From Haloferax namakaokahaiae (lineage in GTDB: Archaea > Halobacteriota > Halobacteria > Halobacteriales > Haloferacaceae): a DNA stretch of 64,000 nt. The position numbers were made by a program, and so were the translations under genes. Where the stretch lies: NCBI RefSeq assembly GCF_042663225.1, contig NZ_JBHTAA010000005.1:1488001-1552000 (forward strand), read 5' to 3'. Below, piece after piece: positions 51,407 through 59,723 of the stretch. Numbering within the stretch: position 1 is the stretch's first letter; each line of letters begins with the position of its first letter. The notes under the pieces are model-generated. The model made no database searches, was not told where the DNA came from, and saw only the letters and a list, made by a program, of their open reading frames with translations.

Positions 51407-51961
51407 TCACAACGAACAGCGTGCGACCGTCTCGTAGTTCGGCCCTTCCGCGGTGAGGTCGCTCTTCTTCACTCGAATCTCGCGCACGCGAAACGACCCG
51501 AGTTCGGGCGCTTCGTCTTCGATAACCTCTCTGACGTAGGTCTTGCTCCGCGCGTCGTTCATCCGAGCGAGCGTAAGATGTGGCGAGAAATCGCGCTCGT
51601 CCGGTTCGAATCCGAGCGTGGCGAGTTCGGGGTCGAGCGCGTCGTGGAGGTGCACCATCTCGCGCGCGCCGTCGCGGACGCCGGTCCAGACGACGCGGAT
51701 GTAATCGAGCGACGGGAACGCGCCGAGGCCGCCGAGCGAGGCGTCGAAGGGTTCGACGCCCGCCTCGTCGATGGCGGTTTCGACGGCGTCGGCCACGGGG
51801 CGCAGTTGGTCCGGCGGCGTCTCGCCGAGGAACTTGAGGGTGATGTGGGCCTGTTTGGGATTCGTGAATCGAAGTCCGTCGGCGTCGGCGAAGAGCGCTT
51901 GGGCGTCCGCGACTTCCCGCGAGAGCGACGCTGGAAGGTCGATAGCGAGGAACAACCGCAT
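51407..51961 (-). CDS. thpR: RNA 2',3'-cyclic phosphodiesterase / 2'-5' RNA ligase-like
   Basis: 184 aa with the two HxTx motifs of the 2H family: AHITLKFLGE (~His39) and PHLTLARMND (~His126). The first residues MRLFLAIDLPASL are typical. The family hydrolyses 2',3'-cyclic phosphates and can join tRNA halves. Convergent with the DMT gene; start ATG 51961 chosen over 51976. Confidence 0.92.
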   Translation of the reverse strand: MRLFLAIDLPASLSREVADAQALFADADGLRFTNPKQAHITLKFLGETPPDQLRPVADAVETAIDEAGVEPFDASLGGLGAFPSLDYIRVVWTGVRDGAREMVHLHDALDPELATLGFEPDERDFSPHLTLARMNDARSKTYVREVIEDEAPELGSFRVREIRVKKSDLTAEGPNYETVARCSL

Positions 51962-52003
51962 GCGAACACATAGCACAGAAAAGAAGGTATAGATTCCGCC
52001 GCC

Positions 52004-52624
52004 TCAGGCGTCGTCCGTTTCCGCGACCGTGTCCGTCTCCGCCCGGCGTTCGTCTTCGGGGACCCACGTCCGAACGACGCCGAGGAGGTTGCCGTCGAGA
52101 AACGTCGCTTCGTACACGTCGGGCATCGACAACCCGGACCAGAACTCGTAGCCGTAGCGGGGGTCGAACTCGTTCAGAATCAGGGCCAAGAGCGTCCCGT
52201 GGGTGCCGACGACGACGTGGCGACCGGGGTACGCATCGAGCAGTCTCTCGATAGCCGCGACCCCGCGGGCCTGTGCTTCGACGTGCGACTCGCCGCCGGG
52301 GTACGAATCGGTCGGATTGGCCCACAGGTGTTCGACCGCCCCGTCGAAATCTTCGACGTGATTCCCTGCGAGTTCACGCTCTCGCAGGTCTTCGTCCACG
52401 ATGAGCGGGACCTCGGCAACGTCGGCGACCCCCTCGACGGTGGCTTTCGCCCGTTCGTAGGGGCTGGTGACGACGACGTCCGCGACGGGACCGAGGTGCG
52501 TGGTGACTCGCGCGGCGGCGCGGCGGCCCTGCTCTGAGAGGCCGCGGGCGCGCTCGGCGTCGGGGACGTACGGCGAGTGGGCGTGGCGAACGAACGAGAC
52601 CACCGTCGCCGTGGGGGCGTTCAT
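52004..52624 (-). CDS. Histidine phosphatase family protein
   Basis: 206 aa. Phospho-acceptor motif FVRHAHS (His ~14), then SPYERAKAT with a substrate-binding Arg, the acid/base Glu in LRERELAG, and the second His in VVGTHGTLLAL. Phosphoglycerate-mutase-like fold; the substrate (sugar phosphate, nucleotide or other) cannot be deduced. A Thr/Glu-rich tail follows. Confidence 0.9.
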   Translation of the reverse strand: MNAPTATVVSFVRHAHSPYVPDAERARGLSEQGRRAAARVTTHLGPVADVVVTSPYERAKATVEGVADVAEVPLIVDEDLRERELAGNHVEDFDGAVEHLWANPTDSYPGGESHVEAQARGVAAIERLLDAYPGRHVVVGTHGTLLALILNEFDPRYGYEFWSGLSMPDVYEATFLDGNLLGVVRTWVPEDERRAETDTVAETDDA

Positions 52625-52714
52625 TGGTAGACGCCCGCAACCCGAGGCTAAAAAGCGGTCGATATCAGCGCTCTGACGTAGCGTTTAACCGATTCGACAC
52701 CCAAGCGCGGTTAT

Positions 52715-53455
52715 ATGACCGACGACGGCAACCGACCGCACAAGTTCTCCGAGGGTCAGGGCTTCGACCAAGACTACTCTGACTTCTCGCTCGACCCGCC
52801 GGAACTGAAGGTCGATCCGACGAAGGTCGATCCGGTGGACTCGCGCGTCCTCACGGACATCCTCGACCGACGCAACGTGGACCCCGACGAAATCGACTTC
52901 GAGACGCTGCTCGACGTGGGCCTGTCCTACATGCAAATCAACCGCTTCGAGGAGGCCACAGAAGCCTTCGAGCGCGTCGCGCGCTACGCGCAGGACGACG
53001 ACCCCATCGCCCAAGAGGCGTGGGTCAACAAGGGCGCGGCCCACGCCGAACTCGAAGAGTGGGACGAAGCCATCGGCGCGTATCGGGAGGCGCTCTCTAT
53101 CGACGACGACTCCGAACACGCCGCCACCGCTCACACGAACCTCGCCTACGCGCTGTGGGAGTCCGGTCGCACCGCGGACGCGCTCGACCACGCGGAGCGC
53201 GCCGTCGAACTCGACCCGCGTTTCGCACAGGCGTGGTACAACCGCGGCTTCTTCCTCCACGAGCGCGGTCTCAACGAGGAGGCCGTCAACGCCTTCGACA
53301 ACGCCATCCGCCTCGGCCAGAGCGCACCCTACGTGCTCGAAGAGAAGGCCCGCGCGCTCGAAGAACTCGGCCGCGACGAGGAGGCAGAACAGGTCCAAGC
53401 GCAGGCCGACGAGATTCGACAGGAGGCCGAACAGCAGATGGTCGAGGAGTTCTAG
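52715..53455 (+). CDS. Tetratricopeptide repeat protein
   Basis: 246 aa. Residues ~65-215 contain four TPR units (LLDVGLSYMQINRFEEATEA, WVNKGAAHAELEEWDEAIGA, HTNLAYALWESGRTADALDH, WYNRGFFLHERGLNEEAVNA). The N-terminal ~60 residues are acidic, and the end is a charged helix. A protein-interaction scaffold; partner unknown. Its stop codon is directly followed by the ATG of the DUF424 gene. Confidence 0.92.
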   Translation: MTDDGNRPHKFSEGQGFDQDYSDFSLDPPELKVDPTKVDPVDSRVLTDILDRRNVDPDEIDFETLLDVGLSYMQINRFEEATEAFERVARYAQDDDPIAQEAWVNKGAAHAELEEWDEAIGAYREALSIDDDSEHAATAHTNLAYALWESGRTADALDHAERAVELDPRFAQAWYNRGFFLHERGLNEEAVNAFDNAIRLGQSAPYVLEEKARALEELGRDEEAEQVQAQADEIRQEAEQQMVEEF

Positions 53456-53758
53456 ATGCTGCTCCGCGAACGCGAGACGCCCGAGGGTCTCTTGGTCTCG
53501 GTCTGCGATTCGGACTGCATCGGCGAGACCTTCACCGGCGACGGCGTCTCGCTCGACGTGACCGAGGACTTCTACGGCGGCGACGACGCCGAAGACGCCG
53601 ACAGCGACGCCGTGGTCGATAGCCTCAACCGCGCCACCGTCGCCAACATCGTCGGCGAGGAAGCCGTGACCGTCGCCATCGACGCGGGACTCGTGGACGA
53701 AGAGACCGTCCTCGAAGTGGACGGCACGCTCCACGCCCAACTGCTCTGGCTTCGATAA
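53456..53758 (+). CDS. DUF424 family protein
   Basis: 100 aa: MLLRERETPEGLLVSVCDSD begins the conserved archaeal DUF424 fold, with CDSDCIGETF holding two Cys, and LNRATVANIVGEEAVTVAID. No activity known. Starts immediately at the base after the TPR gene's stop, so the two are translated together. Confidence 0.88.
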   Translation: MLLRERETPEGLLVSVCDSDCIGETFTGDGVSLDVTEDFYGGDDAEDADSDAVVDSLNRATVANIVGEEAVTVAIDAGLVDEETVLEVDGTLHAQLLWLR

Positions 53759-53829
53759 CGCAGGGGTCGGCCTCGGTCTCACCGCTCGTCGTCCGGTCGT
53801 CTACACTTTTCCGCACGTTCGACCCTCAG

Positions 53830-53849
53830 CGAAACCAGAATCGGTTTCG
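53830..53849. promoter_or_regulatory. Inverted repeat upstream of sufS
   Basis: CGAAACC-N6-GGTTTCG, perfect 7-bp arms, ending 53 bp before the sufS ATG. A candidate regulator site; no match to a known consensus is claimed. Confidence 0.35.
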
Positions 53850-53902
53850 AACACGCGCCGGGACCGAAGATGTGTTGTGTCTACGGAGATAAGCCATGAC
53901 CA

Positions 53903-55180
53903 ATGGGAGTGCAGGAATCGTATCCTATCGACGTAGACACCATCCGCGCGGACTTTCCGATTCTCCAGCGCCGCGTCGGTGGTGACATTTCGACCCCCGG
54001 CGAGGACGAGGACGACACCGTCCCGCTCGTCTATCTCGACAACGCCGCGACGAGTCAGACGCCGAAACAGGTCGTCGAGTCCATCGTGGACTACTACTAC
54101 GGCTACAACTCGAACGTCCACCGCGGGATTCACAGTCTGAGCCAAGAGGCCTCTGTCGCCTACGAGGACGCCCACGACCGAGTCGCCGAGTTCATCGGTG
54201 CCTCCGGGCGCGAGGAAGTCGTCTTCACGAAGAACACGACCGAGGCGATGAACCTCGTCGCCTACGCGTGGGGTCTGAACGAACTCGGTCCCGGCGACTC
54301 CGTCGTCCTCACCGAGATGGAACACCACGCCTCGCTGGTCACGTGGCAGCAGATTTGTAAGCGGACCGGCGCAGAGGCACGCTTCATCCGCATCGACGAC
54401 GACGGCCGTCTCGACATGGACCACGCGACGGAACTCATCGACGACTCCACGAAGATGGTCTCTGTCGTCCACGTCTCCAACACCCTCGGCACCGTCAACC
54501 CCGTCGCCGACCTCGCGGACCTCGCCCACGACGTCGGCGCGTACATCTTCGTCGATGGCGCGCAGTCGGTCCCGACGCGACCCGTCGATGTGAAGGAGAT
54601 AGACGCCGACTTCTTCGCCTTCTCGGGTCACAAGATGTGCGGTCCGACGGGCATCGGCGCGCTCTACGGCAAGCAAGAAATCCTCGAAGAGATGGACCCG
54701 TACCTCTACGGCGGCGACATGATTCGGCGCGTCAGCTACGAAGACTCCTCGTGGGAGGACCTCCCGTGGAAGTTCGAGGCCGGAACGCCTCCAATCGCGC
54801 AAGGCATCGCCTTCGCCGCCGCCGTCGATTACCTCGACGACATCGGCATGGAGAACGTCCAGGCCCACGAGGAACTGCTCGCCGAGTACGCCTACGACCG
54901 CCTGAGCGAGTTCGACGATATCGAAATCTACGGCCCGCCGGGCGACGACCGCGGCGGACTCGTCGCGTTCAACCTCGACGGCGTCCACGCGCACGACCTT
55001 TCGAGCATCCTCAACGAACAGGGCGTCGCCATCCGCGCCGGCGACCACTGTACGCAACCGCTCCACGACAAACTCGGCGCGGCCGCTTCGACGCGCGCGT
55101 CCTTCTACATCTATAACAAGAAAGAGGAAATCGACGCGCTCGTAGAGGGGTTAGAAGTCGCCCGCGACCTGTTCGCCTGA
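53903..55180 (+). CDS. sufS: Cysteine desulfurase SufS
   Basis: 425-aa PLP enzyme that takes sulfur from cysteine for Fe-S cluster assembly. The PLP Lys is in FAFSGHKMCGPTG, cofactor contacts are in VYLDNAATSQTPKQV and TKNTTEAMNLVAY, and the active Cys is in RAGDHCTQPLHDKL. Type II (SufS/CsdA) by sequence. Its scaffold partner sufU is 3.7 kb downstream, beyond two unrelated genes. Confidence 0.94.
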   Translation: MGVQESYPIDVDTIRADFPILQRRVGGDISTPGEDEDDTVPLVYLDNAATSQTPKQVVESIVDYYYGYNSNVHRGIHSLSQEASVAYEDAHDRVAEFIGASGREEVVFTKNTTEAMNLVAYAWGLNELGPGDSVVLTEMEHHASLVTWQQICKRTGAEARFIRIDDDGRLDMDHATELIDDSTKMVSVVHVSNTLGTVNPVADLADLAHDVGAYIFVDGAQSVPTRPVDVKEIDADFFAFSGHKMCGPTGIGALYGKQEILEEMDPYLYGGDMIRRVSYEDSSWEDLPWKFEAGTPPIAQGIAFAAAVDYLDDIGMENVQAHEELLAEYAYDRLSEFDDIEIYGPPGDDRGGLVAFNLDGVHAHDLSSILNEQGVAIRAGDHCTQPLHDKLGAAASTRASFYIYNKKEEIDALVEGLEVARDLFA

Positions 55181-55210
55181 ATCGGGTTTTCTGCGAATCC
55201 TCGTTTCGTT

Positions 55211-58030
55211 TCAACGCTCTCGAACGAACGCCGAGTACATCGAGTGCGTATCGACAGCACCGCCGAGTCGGACCGTTCCGGCGTCGAAGTCGCGTTCGTA
55301 GACTCGGCGCGTTCCGTCCGAAGTCCCGAGCGTGTCGCCGGTGTCGGTCCATCCCGAGAGCCATCCCGGTTCGGACTCCGAATCGTAGGCGACGTACACC
55401 GTCGAGGGTGACGAGAGCGTGAGCGTCAGGAACGACCGGCGCTCAGAGTCGGCGTCTTCGACTTCCGGGCGAACGTACGGCAGGCCGGTGTAGCGGCCGG
55501 GGACGGTGAGGAACTCCGAATCGTCGTAGACGTACACGGGTTCGCCCGACCGGAGGCGGCCGAGTTCGTACACCGACCCCTCCGCCGAGTGGACGCGCTC
55601 GATGGGCGCGAGCGACTGGGAGGCCGCGTCACCCGTTCCGCCCGCGACGAACCCACTCTCGACGCCCGGCGCGCCACCGGCACCTTCGGGAAGCACCTCA
55701 CCTTCGACGGCGAGACCGAACGATTCGAACAACTCGGCGTTCGACTTGCCGACGAGCGCACCGGGTGAGACGTCGCTCAGGTCGGCGAGCGCGTCGTCGC
55801 CGGGATTCGCGGCGCGCAAGTCTGCTTTCGACGGAAACGGGACGAAATCGGGCGCTTGCTCGGCGAAGTAGAGGTCTGTGCCGTCGCGGCGGACGTGGCC
55901 CTCGGGCGTGAACAGGCCGTAGAGGTGGTCGTCGAGTTCGGCGCTCAAGGACACCTCCGCGCGGCCGCCGTCGCCGAAGGTCACGTCGTCGATATCGACG
56001 TGCTGTTTCTCGGACCACCGGCGGTCGGTCGTCCCGCCGATGACGTGCACGTCGATGTGGTTGTCGAGTCGGCCACCGCGAATCGGTGCGGACCCGCGCG
56101 GCGGGGCGCGAATGCCGGTGAACCACCCTTCGATATCCGGGTTCTCGACGTGGACGTTCGCGGGGGCGTGATTGCGGTTGATTGCGACGCCGCGGCGACC
56201 GCCTGACCCGGAGACGAGCGTCGGATTTCGAATCACGACGTTCGCGCTGTAGCGAATCGAGATGCCGTTTTCGCCGCCCTGCGCGCCGCGACTGTTCGGG
56301 GGACGGAGGCGGTCCCACTGGCTGACGTGCGAACCGACGTTGAACGCGGTGAAGTCCTCGACGACGCTGTAGGCATCGACTCGCTCGTGCGAGAAGGTGA
56401 ACATGTGCCGCGAGATGTCGAGACCGCCGCCGGAGGCGAAGACCGTGTTGCGAGCGAACGATTCGAGGCGGACGAAACTCGACGGGACCATCCCGTCTTC
56501 GACGCGGTCCGAGCGCGCGAGTTCGGGTTGCCCGGAGAGCGCTTCGACGGGGAGGTTCGGCACCTTGCCGACGAGGCTATCGAGCGTGTCGGCGGAGACC
56601 TCCGCGTCGGGTTTCGCGCGATTCCAGTAGACGAACCCGTAGTGGCGATGGCCGGCGGCGACGTTGTCCTCGACGGTGATAGCCGGTCCCTGAAACCAAA
56701 AGCCGTAGCCGCCGTGGCCGAAGTCGTCGATGCTCCCCTCCGAATTGGCTTTGAACTGCCTGCCGTCCGGGACCGACCCGGACCCGTGCGACCGAAGCGC
56801 GAAGTTGCGGCGGAAGGCTCCGCGCTCTGCGCCCGTCTCGGCGACGAACCCGGCACCGAACACGCGGAACGAGACGTTGTCCTCGAAGCGGACGAAGCTC
56901 GCGTGGTTGACGTAGCCCCACCCGGGACTGCCGTTGACGACGCATCCCTCGACGACGCGGGGACCGTGTTCGGTACCGGTGCCCGTCCGGTGGAAGTGAC
57001 AGGCGTATCGAGCCTGTGGATTCGGCTCCGCGTCTTTCGGCGGGACGCCGTTCTTCGGGTCGGTGAAGGGCCGGGATTTGTCGGTTCGTCCGAGCGACGA
57101 GAACGCGACGTGGCCGACGTGCACGTCGTCGCTCATGAACATGACGTGCCCGCGACGTTCCGTCCGCGTTGACTCTGATTCGAGCGTCACGGCCCGGTCG
57201 AGATGGGCGACGACGCCCGAGAGCGACTCGCGTGGTGGGACGTGGTCGAACTCCAGCGGGGAGTCGAGCGTGACGCGCGAGCCATCGACGTCGGCGACGG
57301 AGACGACTTCGTCTTCATCTCTATCGGGGTGCATCCCGGCGACGACGAGCGTGTCGCCCGCGCTCCATCCGTGTGGCTCTTTTGCGAGCGAGAGCACTCG
57401 GTCGCCCGCTCGCGGTGACTGGCCGAATCGAAGCCACGAGGTGACCGCTTGGCCGACCATGCGAACCGTCGCTCCCCTGAGCGTCACCAGTCCGCGGCCG
57501 ATTCGCTCGGGGTCGGCCGACTCGTCGATGGGACCGCCGTCGAGGAACGTGAGACGAGCGCCAGCGTCCTTCTGAATCGGGCTCTCGGGCGTCCCGACTT
57601 CGAGCGTTCCCGTCTCGGTGACGACGAGCGTATCGAGGAGGAGTTGCGTCGCCGCCGTCGGGTCGGCACGGAGCGTCCCGTCCACGCGGACGGTCCGGAG
57701 TCGGGCAGCCGCCTCGTTGTCGAGGGTGACGGTCACGTCGGCGGGAATCTGGACGCGGGCGTCGTCGCCCGGAACCTCGTCGTCCCACGACGCCGGGTCG
57801 CGCCACGGGCCGCCGGTCGCGCGGTGGGTGACCTTCGAGTCGGCGACGAGTTCGCGGACGTGGTGCGCATCGGAGTGACCCGAGTCGTCGGCGAGCATGG
57901 GGATGTCCGGGACGCCACTGAGCGCACCTGCTGTTCCGGCGGCACCGACGCCGAGTCCGGCGAGGAACGCGCGGCGTGTCGAGAGGAGTGCGCGGTCGGT
58001 CGAGTTCGATGAGGGAGGGTCGTCGCTCAT
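55211..58030 (-). CDS. Tat-exported G8-domain / parallel beta-helix protein
   Basis: 939 aa. The Tat signal STRRAFLAGLGVGAAGTAGA (RR at 19-20) has no lipobox. Residues ~70-190 form a G8 domain (DPASWDDEVPGDDARVQIPA, then VTVTLDNEAAARL). A right-handed beta-helix follows (~190-700) with RYACHFHRTGTG, the His-rich stretch shared with the animal hyaluronidase CEMIP and TMEM2. A C-terminal beta-sandwich (~830-939, SGWTDTGDTLGTSDGTRRVY) resembles carbohydrate-associated domains. Predicted secreted polysaccharide-binding or -degrading protein; activity is inference. Confidence 0.85.
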   Translation of the reverse strand: MSDDPPSSNSTDRALLSTRRAFLAGLGVGAAGTAGALSGVPDIPMLADDSGHSDAHHVRELVADSKVTHRATGGPWRDPASWDDEVPGDDARVQIPADVTVTLDNEAAARLRTVRVDGTLRADPTAATQLLLDTLVVTETGTLEVGTPESPIQKDAGARLTFLDGGPIDESADPERIGRGLVTLRGATVRMVGQAVTSWLRFGQSPRAGDRVLSLAKEPHGWSAGDTLVVAGMHPDRDEDEVVSVADVDGSRVTLDSPLEFDHVPPRESLSGVVAHLDRAVTLESESTRTERRGHVMFMSDDVHVGHVAFSSLGRTDKSRPFTDPKNGVPPKDAEPNPQARYACHFHRTGTGTEHGPRVVEGCVVNGSPGWGYVNHASFVRFEDNVSFRVFGAGFVAETGAERGAFRRNFALRSHGSGSVPDGRQFKANSEGSIDDFGHGGYGFWFQGPAITVEDNVAAGHRHYGFVYWNRAKPDAEVSADTLDSLVGKVPNLPVEALSGQPELARSDRVEDGMVPSSFVRLESFARNTVFASGGGLDISRHMFTFSHERVDAYSVVEDFTAFNVGSHVSQWDRLRPPNSRGAQGGENGISIRYSANVVIRNPTLVSGSGGRRGVAINRNHAPANVHVENPDIEGWFTGIRAPPRGSAPIRGGRLDNHIDVHVIGGTTDRRWSEKQHVDIDDVTFGDGGRAEVSLSAELDDHLYGLFTPEGHVRRDGTDLYFAEQAPDFVPFPSKADLRAANPGDDALADLSDVSPGALVGKSNAELFESFGLAVEGEVLPEGAGGAPGVESGFVAGGTGDAASQSLAPIERVHSAEGSVYELGRLRSGEPVYVYDDSEFLTVPGRYTGLPYVRPEVEDADSERRSFLTLTLSSPSTVYVAYDSESEPGWLSGWTDTGDTLGTSDGTRRVYERDFDAGTVRLGGAVDTHSMYSAFVRER

Positions 58031-58033
58031 GGA

Positions 58034-58065
58034 TACAGACGTTCAGGCTCGTGTGAACGTCTGTA
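58034..58065 (-). promoter_or_regulatory. Perfect 12-bp inverted repeat at the start of the G8 gene
   Basis: TACAGACGTTCA / TGAACGTCTGTA with an 8-bp spacer, ending 3 bp before the ATG. A TATA-like CAAACTTATT (minus strand, about 58083-58092) would place the transcription start inside it. Either an operator at the start site or a 5'-UTR hairpin. Confidence 0.55.
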
Positions 58066-58240
58066 CGCACCGAATAGACCGCAATAAGTTTGAAGGCCGA
58101 TTCGGTGATTCGCGGGGTGGGCACTGCCCGCCGCGTTGCATGGTCGCAGACTGTCACGTTCGGAATCACTTTGTCCGTGTGCTCCTTCGTCACACGGTGT
58201 GTTCTACTTACAAGCGGGAGCCATCGGCGGACTCGTCGAG

Positions 58241-58789
58241 GTGACGATTAACGACTTCGTCGTCAGCATCGCCGAGGCGGTGCCGAAACTCCTCGCCGCG
58301 CTCGTGTTCCTCACGCTCGCGTACGTCACGATTCGGGTGCTTCTGTACGTCCTTCGCGGCGTGCTCGACGGTCTCTATCCGGAAGAACAAGACCTCGTGG
58401 TGGACTTGGGCGTCGCCATCGCGGGCGTCTTCCTGTGGTTCGGCGCGGCGTTGGCACTCCTCAATATCGTCGGGATGGGCGAGATTGCCGCGAGTCTCGG
58501 AACCGCGGCGGGATTCATCGCACTCGGCGTCTCCTACGCGCTGTCGAACATGATTGCCGACACCGTCGCGGGCGTGTACCTCCTGCGCGACCCGGATTTC
58601 AACCCCGGTGACCGCGTGAAGTCCGACCCCGTGACGGGCGTCGTCGAATCCATCGAACTCCGGAAGACGCGCTTCGAGAGCGACGAGGGCGATACGGTGG
58701 TCGTGGCGAACCGCGACGTAGAGAAGAAGTGGACGAAGTACGAGGAGGTCGGAGACGAGAAAGTCGTGGCGACCACGGAATCGGTGTAG
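58241..58789 (+). CDS. MscS-like mechanosensitive channel, short form
   Basis: 182 aa. Three hydrophobic helices (~12-34, ~55-75, ~83-110), the last one Gly/Ala-rich (GFIALGVSYALSNMIADTVA) like the MscS pore helix. The beta domain follows with DFNPGDRVKSDPVTGVVESI and VVANRDVEKKWT. It lacks the large C-terminal vestibule of E. coli MscS. The GTG at 58241 (VTINDF) is my best start; the frame is open further upstream. Confidence 0.82.
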   Translation: MTINDFVVSIAEAVPKLLAALVFLTLAYVTIRVLLYVLRGVLDGLYPEEQDLVVDLGVAIAGVFLWFGAALALLNIVGMGEIAASLGTAAGFIALGVSYALSNMIADTVAGVYLLRDPDFNPGDRVKSDPVTGVVESIELRKTRFESDEGDTVVVANRDVEKKWTKYEEVGDEKVVATTESV

Positions 58790-58869
58790 CCGTCGTATCC
58801 GGCGAAACCGGCCGCCTCGTGCCCCCGGAATTCTTTTACGGCGCTCGGGCGTAGCGAGGGCGAAGACCA

Positions 58870-59295
58870 ATGGGCATCGGCTCAGACATGTATCGTCAGC
58901 AGATTTTGGACCACTACAAGAATCCCCGAAACCACGGCCGGCTGTCCGAGGCGACGTTCAGCCACACCGGGGAGAACCCCTCCTGCGGCGATACGATTAC
59001 GATGGACGTGCAGCTCGCCGACGACGGCGAAACGATAGAGCGCGTCGCCTTCTCCGGCGACGGGTGTGCGATTAGCCAGGCCTCCGCGAGCATGCTCACC
59101 CAGCGACTGCCGGGGACGACGCTCTCGGAGTTGGAGGCGATGGACACCGACGACATCACCGAGATGCTCGGCGTCGATATCTCGCCCATGCGCATCAAGT
59201 GCGCCGTCCTCGCGCGGCAGGTCGCCCAAGACGGCGCGAAGATTTTCGAGGGCGAAATCGATATCGAGAAGACGAAAACCGAAGACGACGCGTAG
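58870..59295 (+). CDS. sufU: Fe-S cluster assembly protein SufU
   Basis: 141 aa. The three conserved Cys of the IscU/SufU fold are present: NPSCGDTI, GDGCAISQASASML and MRIKCAVLA. The extra GEN/GDG surroundings match the SufU type, which in Gram-positive bacteria relays sulfur from SufS. ATG 58870 used; ATG 58888 (MYRQQIL) is also plausible. Confidence 0.93.
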   Translation: MGIGSDMYRQQILDHYKNPRNHGRLSEATFSHTGENPSCGDTITMDVQLADDGETIERVAFSGDGCAISQASASMLTQRLPGTTLSELEAMDTDDITEMLGVDISPMRIKCAVLARQVAQDGAKIFEGEIDIEKTKTEDDA

Positions 59296-59296
59296 T

Positions 59297-59713
59297 TTAC
59301 TGGGTCTTTTCTTCTCGCTGTGCGCCGAGTGCCGCGGCGAGCGCGACGAGGTAGCCTAAGCCAGCTTTGACCTCCGGGTCACGCGCCGCTCGAACCAGTC
59401 CGACCGGGCCGAGCGGTTTCGAATCGGCGACCTCGGCGTCGCCGACGGCGGCGAGCAGGCGCTTGATTCCGGCGACCGTTTCGGGATTCGCGGCGTCGTC
59501 CGCAACCTCGCCGAGTGCCGTCCCGGTCTTGGCCAACGAGTGGACCATCTCGTCGTCCACCGCGCCCATCCCGAGTTCGATTACGTCGATGAGTTCGTTC
59601 AGGAGACCGAGTCGCTCGACGAAGAGCGCGACCTCTTCGGGGTTGTTCTCGATGGCCGCCACGAGTTCGTCGGGGGCCTGCGGTTCGGTTCGTGGAGTGT
59701 CTTGATTTTGCAT
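59297..59713 (-). CDS. DUF1641 family protein, partner of the SQR-like flavoprotein
   Basis: 138 aa, helical, with the DUF1641 pattern NPEEVALFVERLGLLNELID and KPLGPVGLVRAARDPEVKAG. The start at ATG 59713 is set by a Shine-Dalgarno GAGGTGA that overlaps the stop of the upstream flavoprotein gene. DUF1641 proteins regularly accompany sulfide:quinone-oxidoreductase-like enzymes; they may aid membrane docking (inference). Confidence 0.88.
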   Translation of the reverse strand: MQNQDTPRTEPQAPDELVAAIENNPEEVALFVERLGLLNELIDVIELGMGAVDDEMVHSLAKTGTALGEVADDAANPETVAGIKRLLAAVGDAEVADSKPLGPVGLVRAARDPEVKAGLGYLVALAAALGAQREEKTQ

Positions 59714-59723
59714 CGTGGTCACC

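Noticed and set aside
53801..55066. 421-aa minus-strand open frame opposite sufS
   Set aside because: It lies wholly antisense to a clear SufS coding sequence and is rich in Val/Arg/Glu without motifs.
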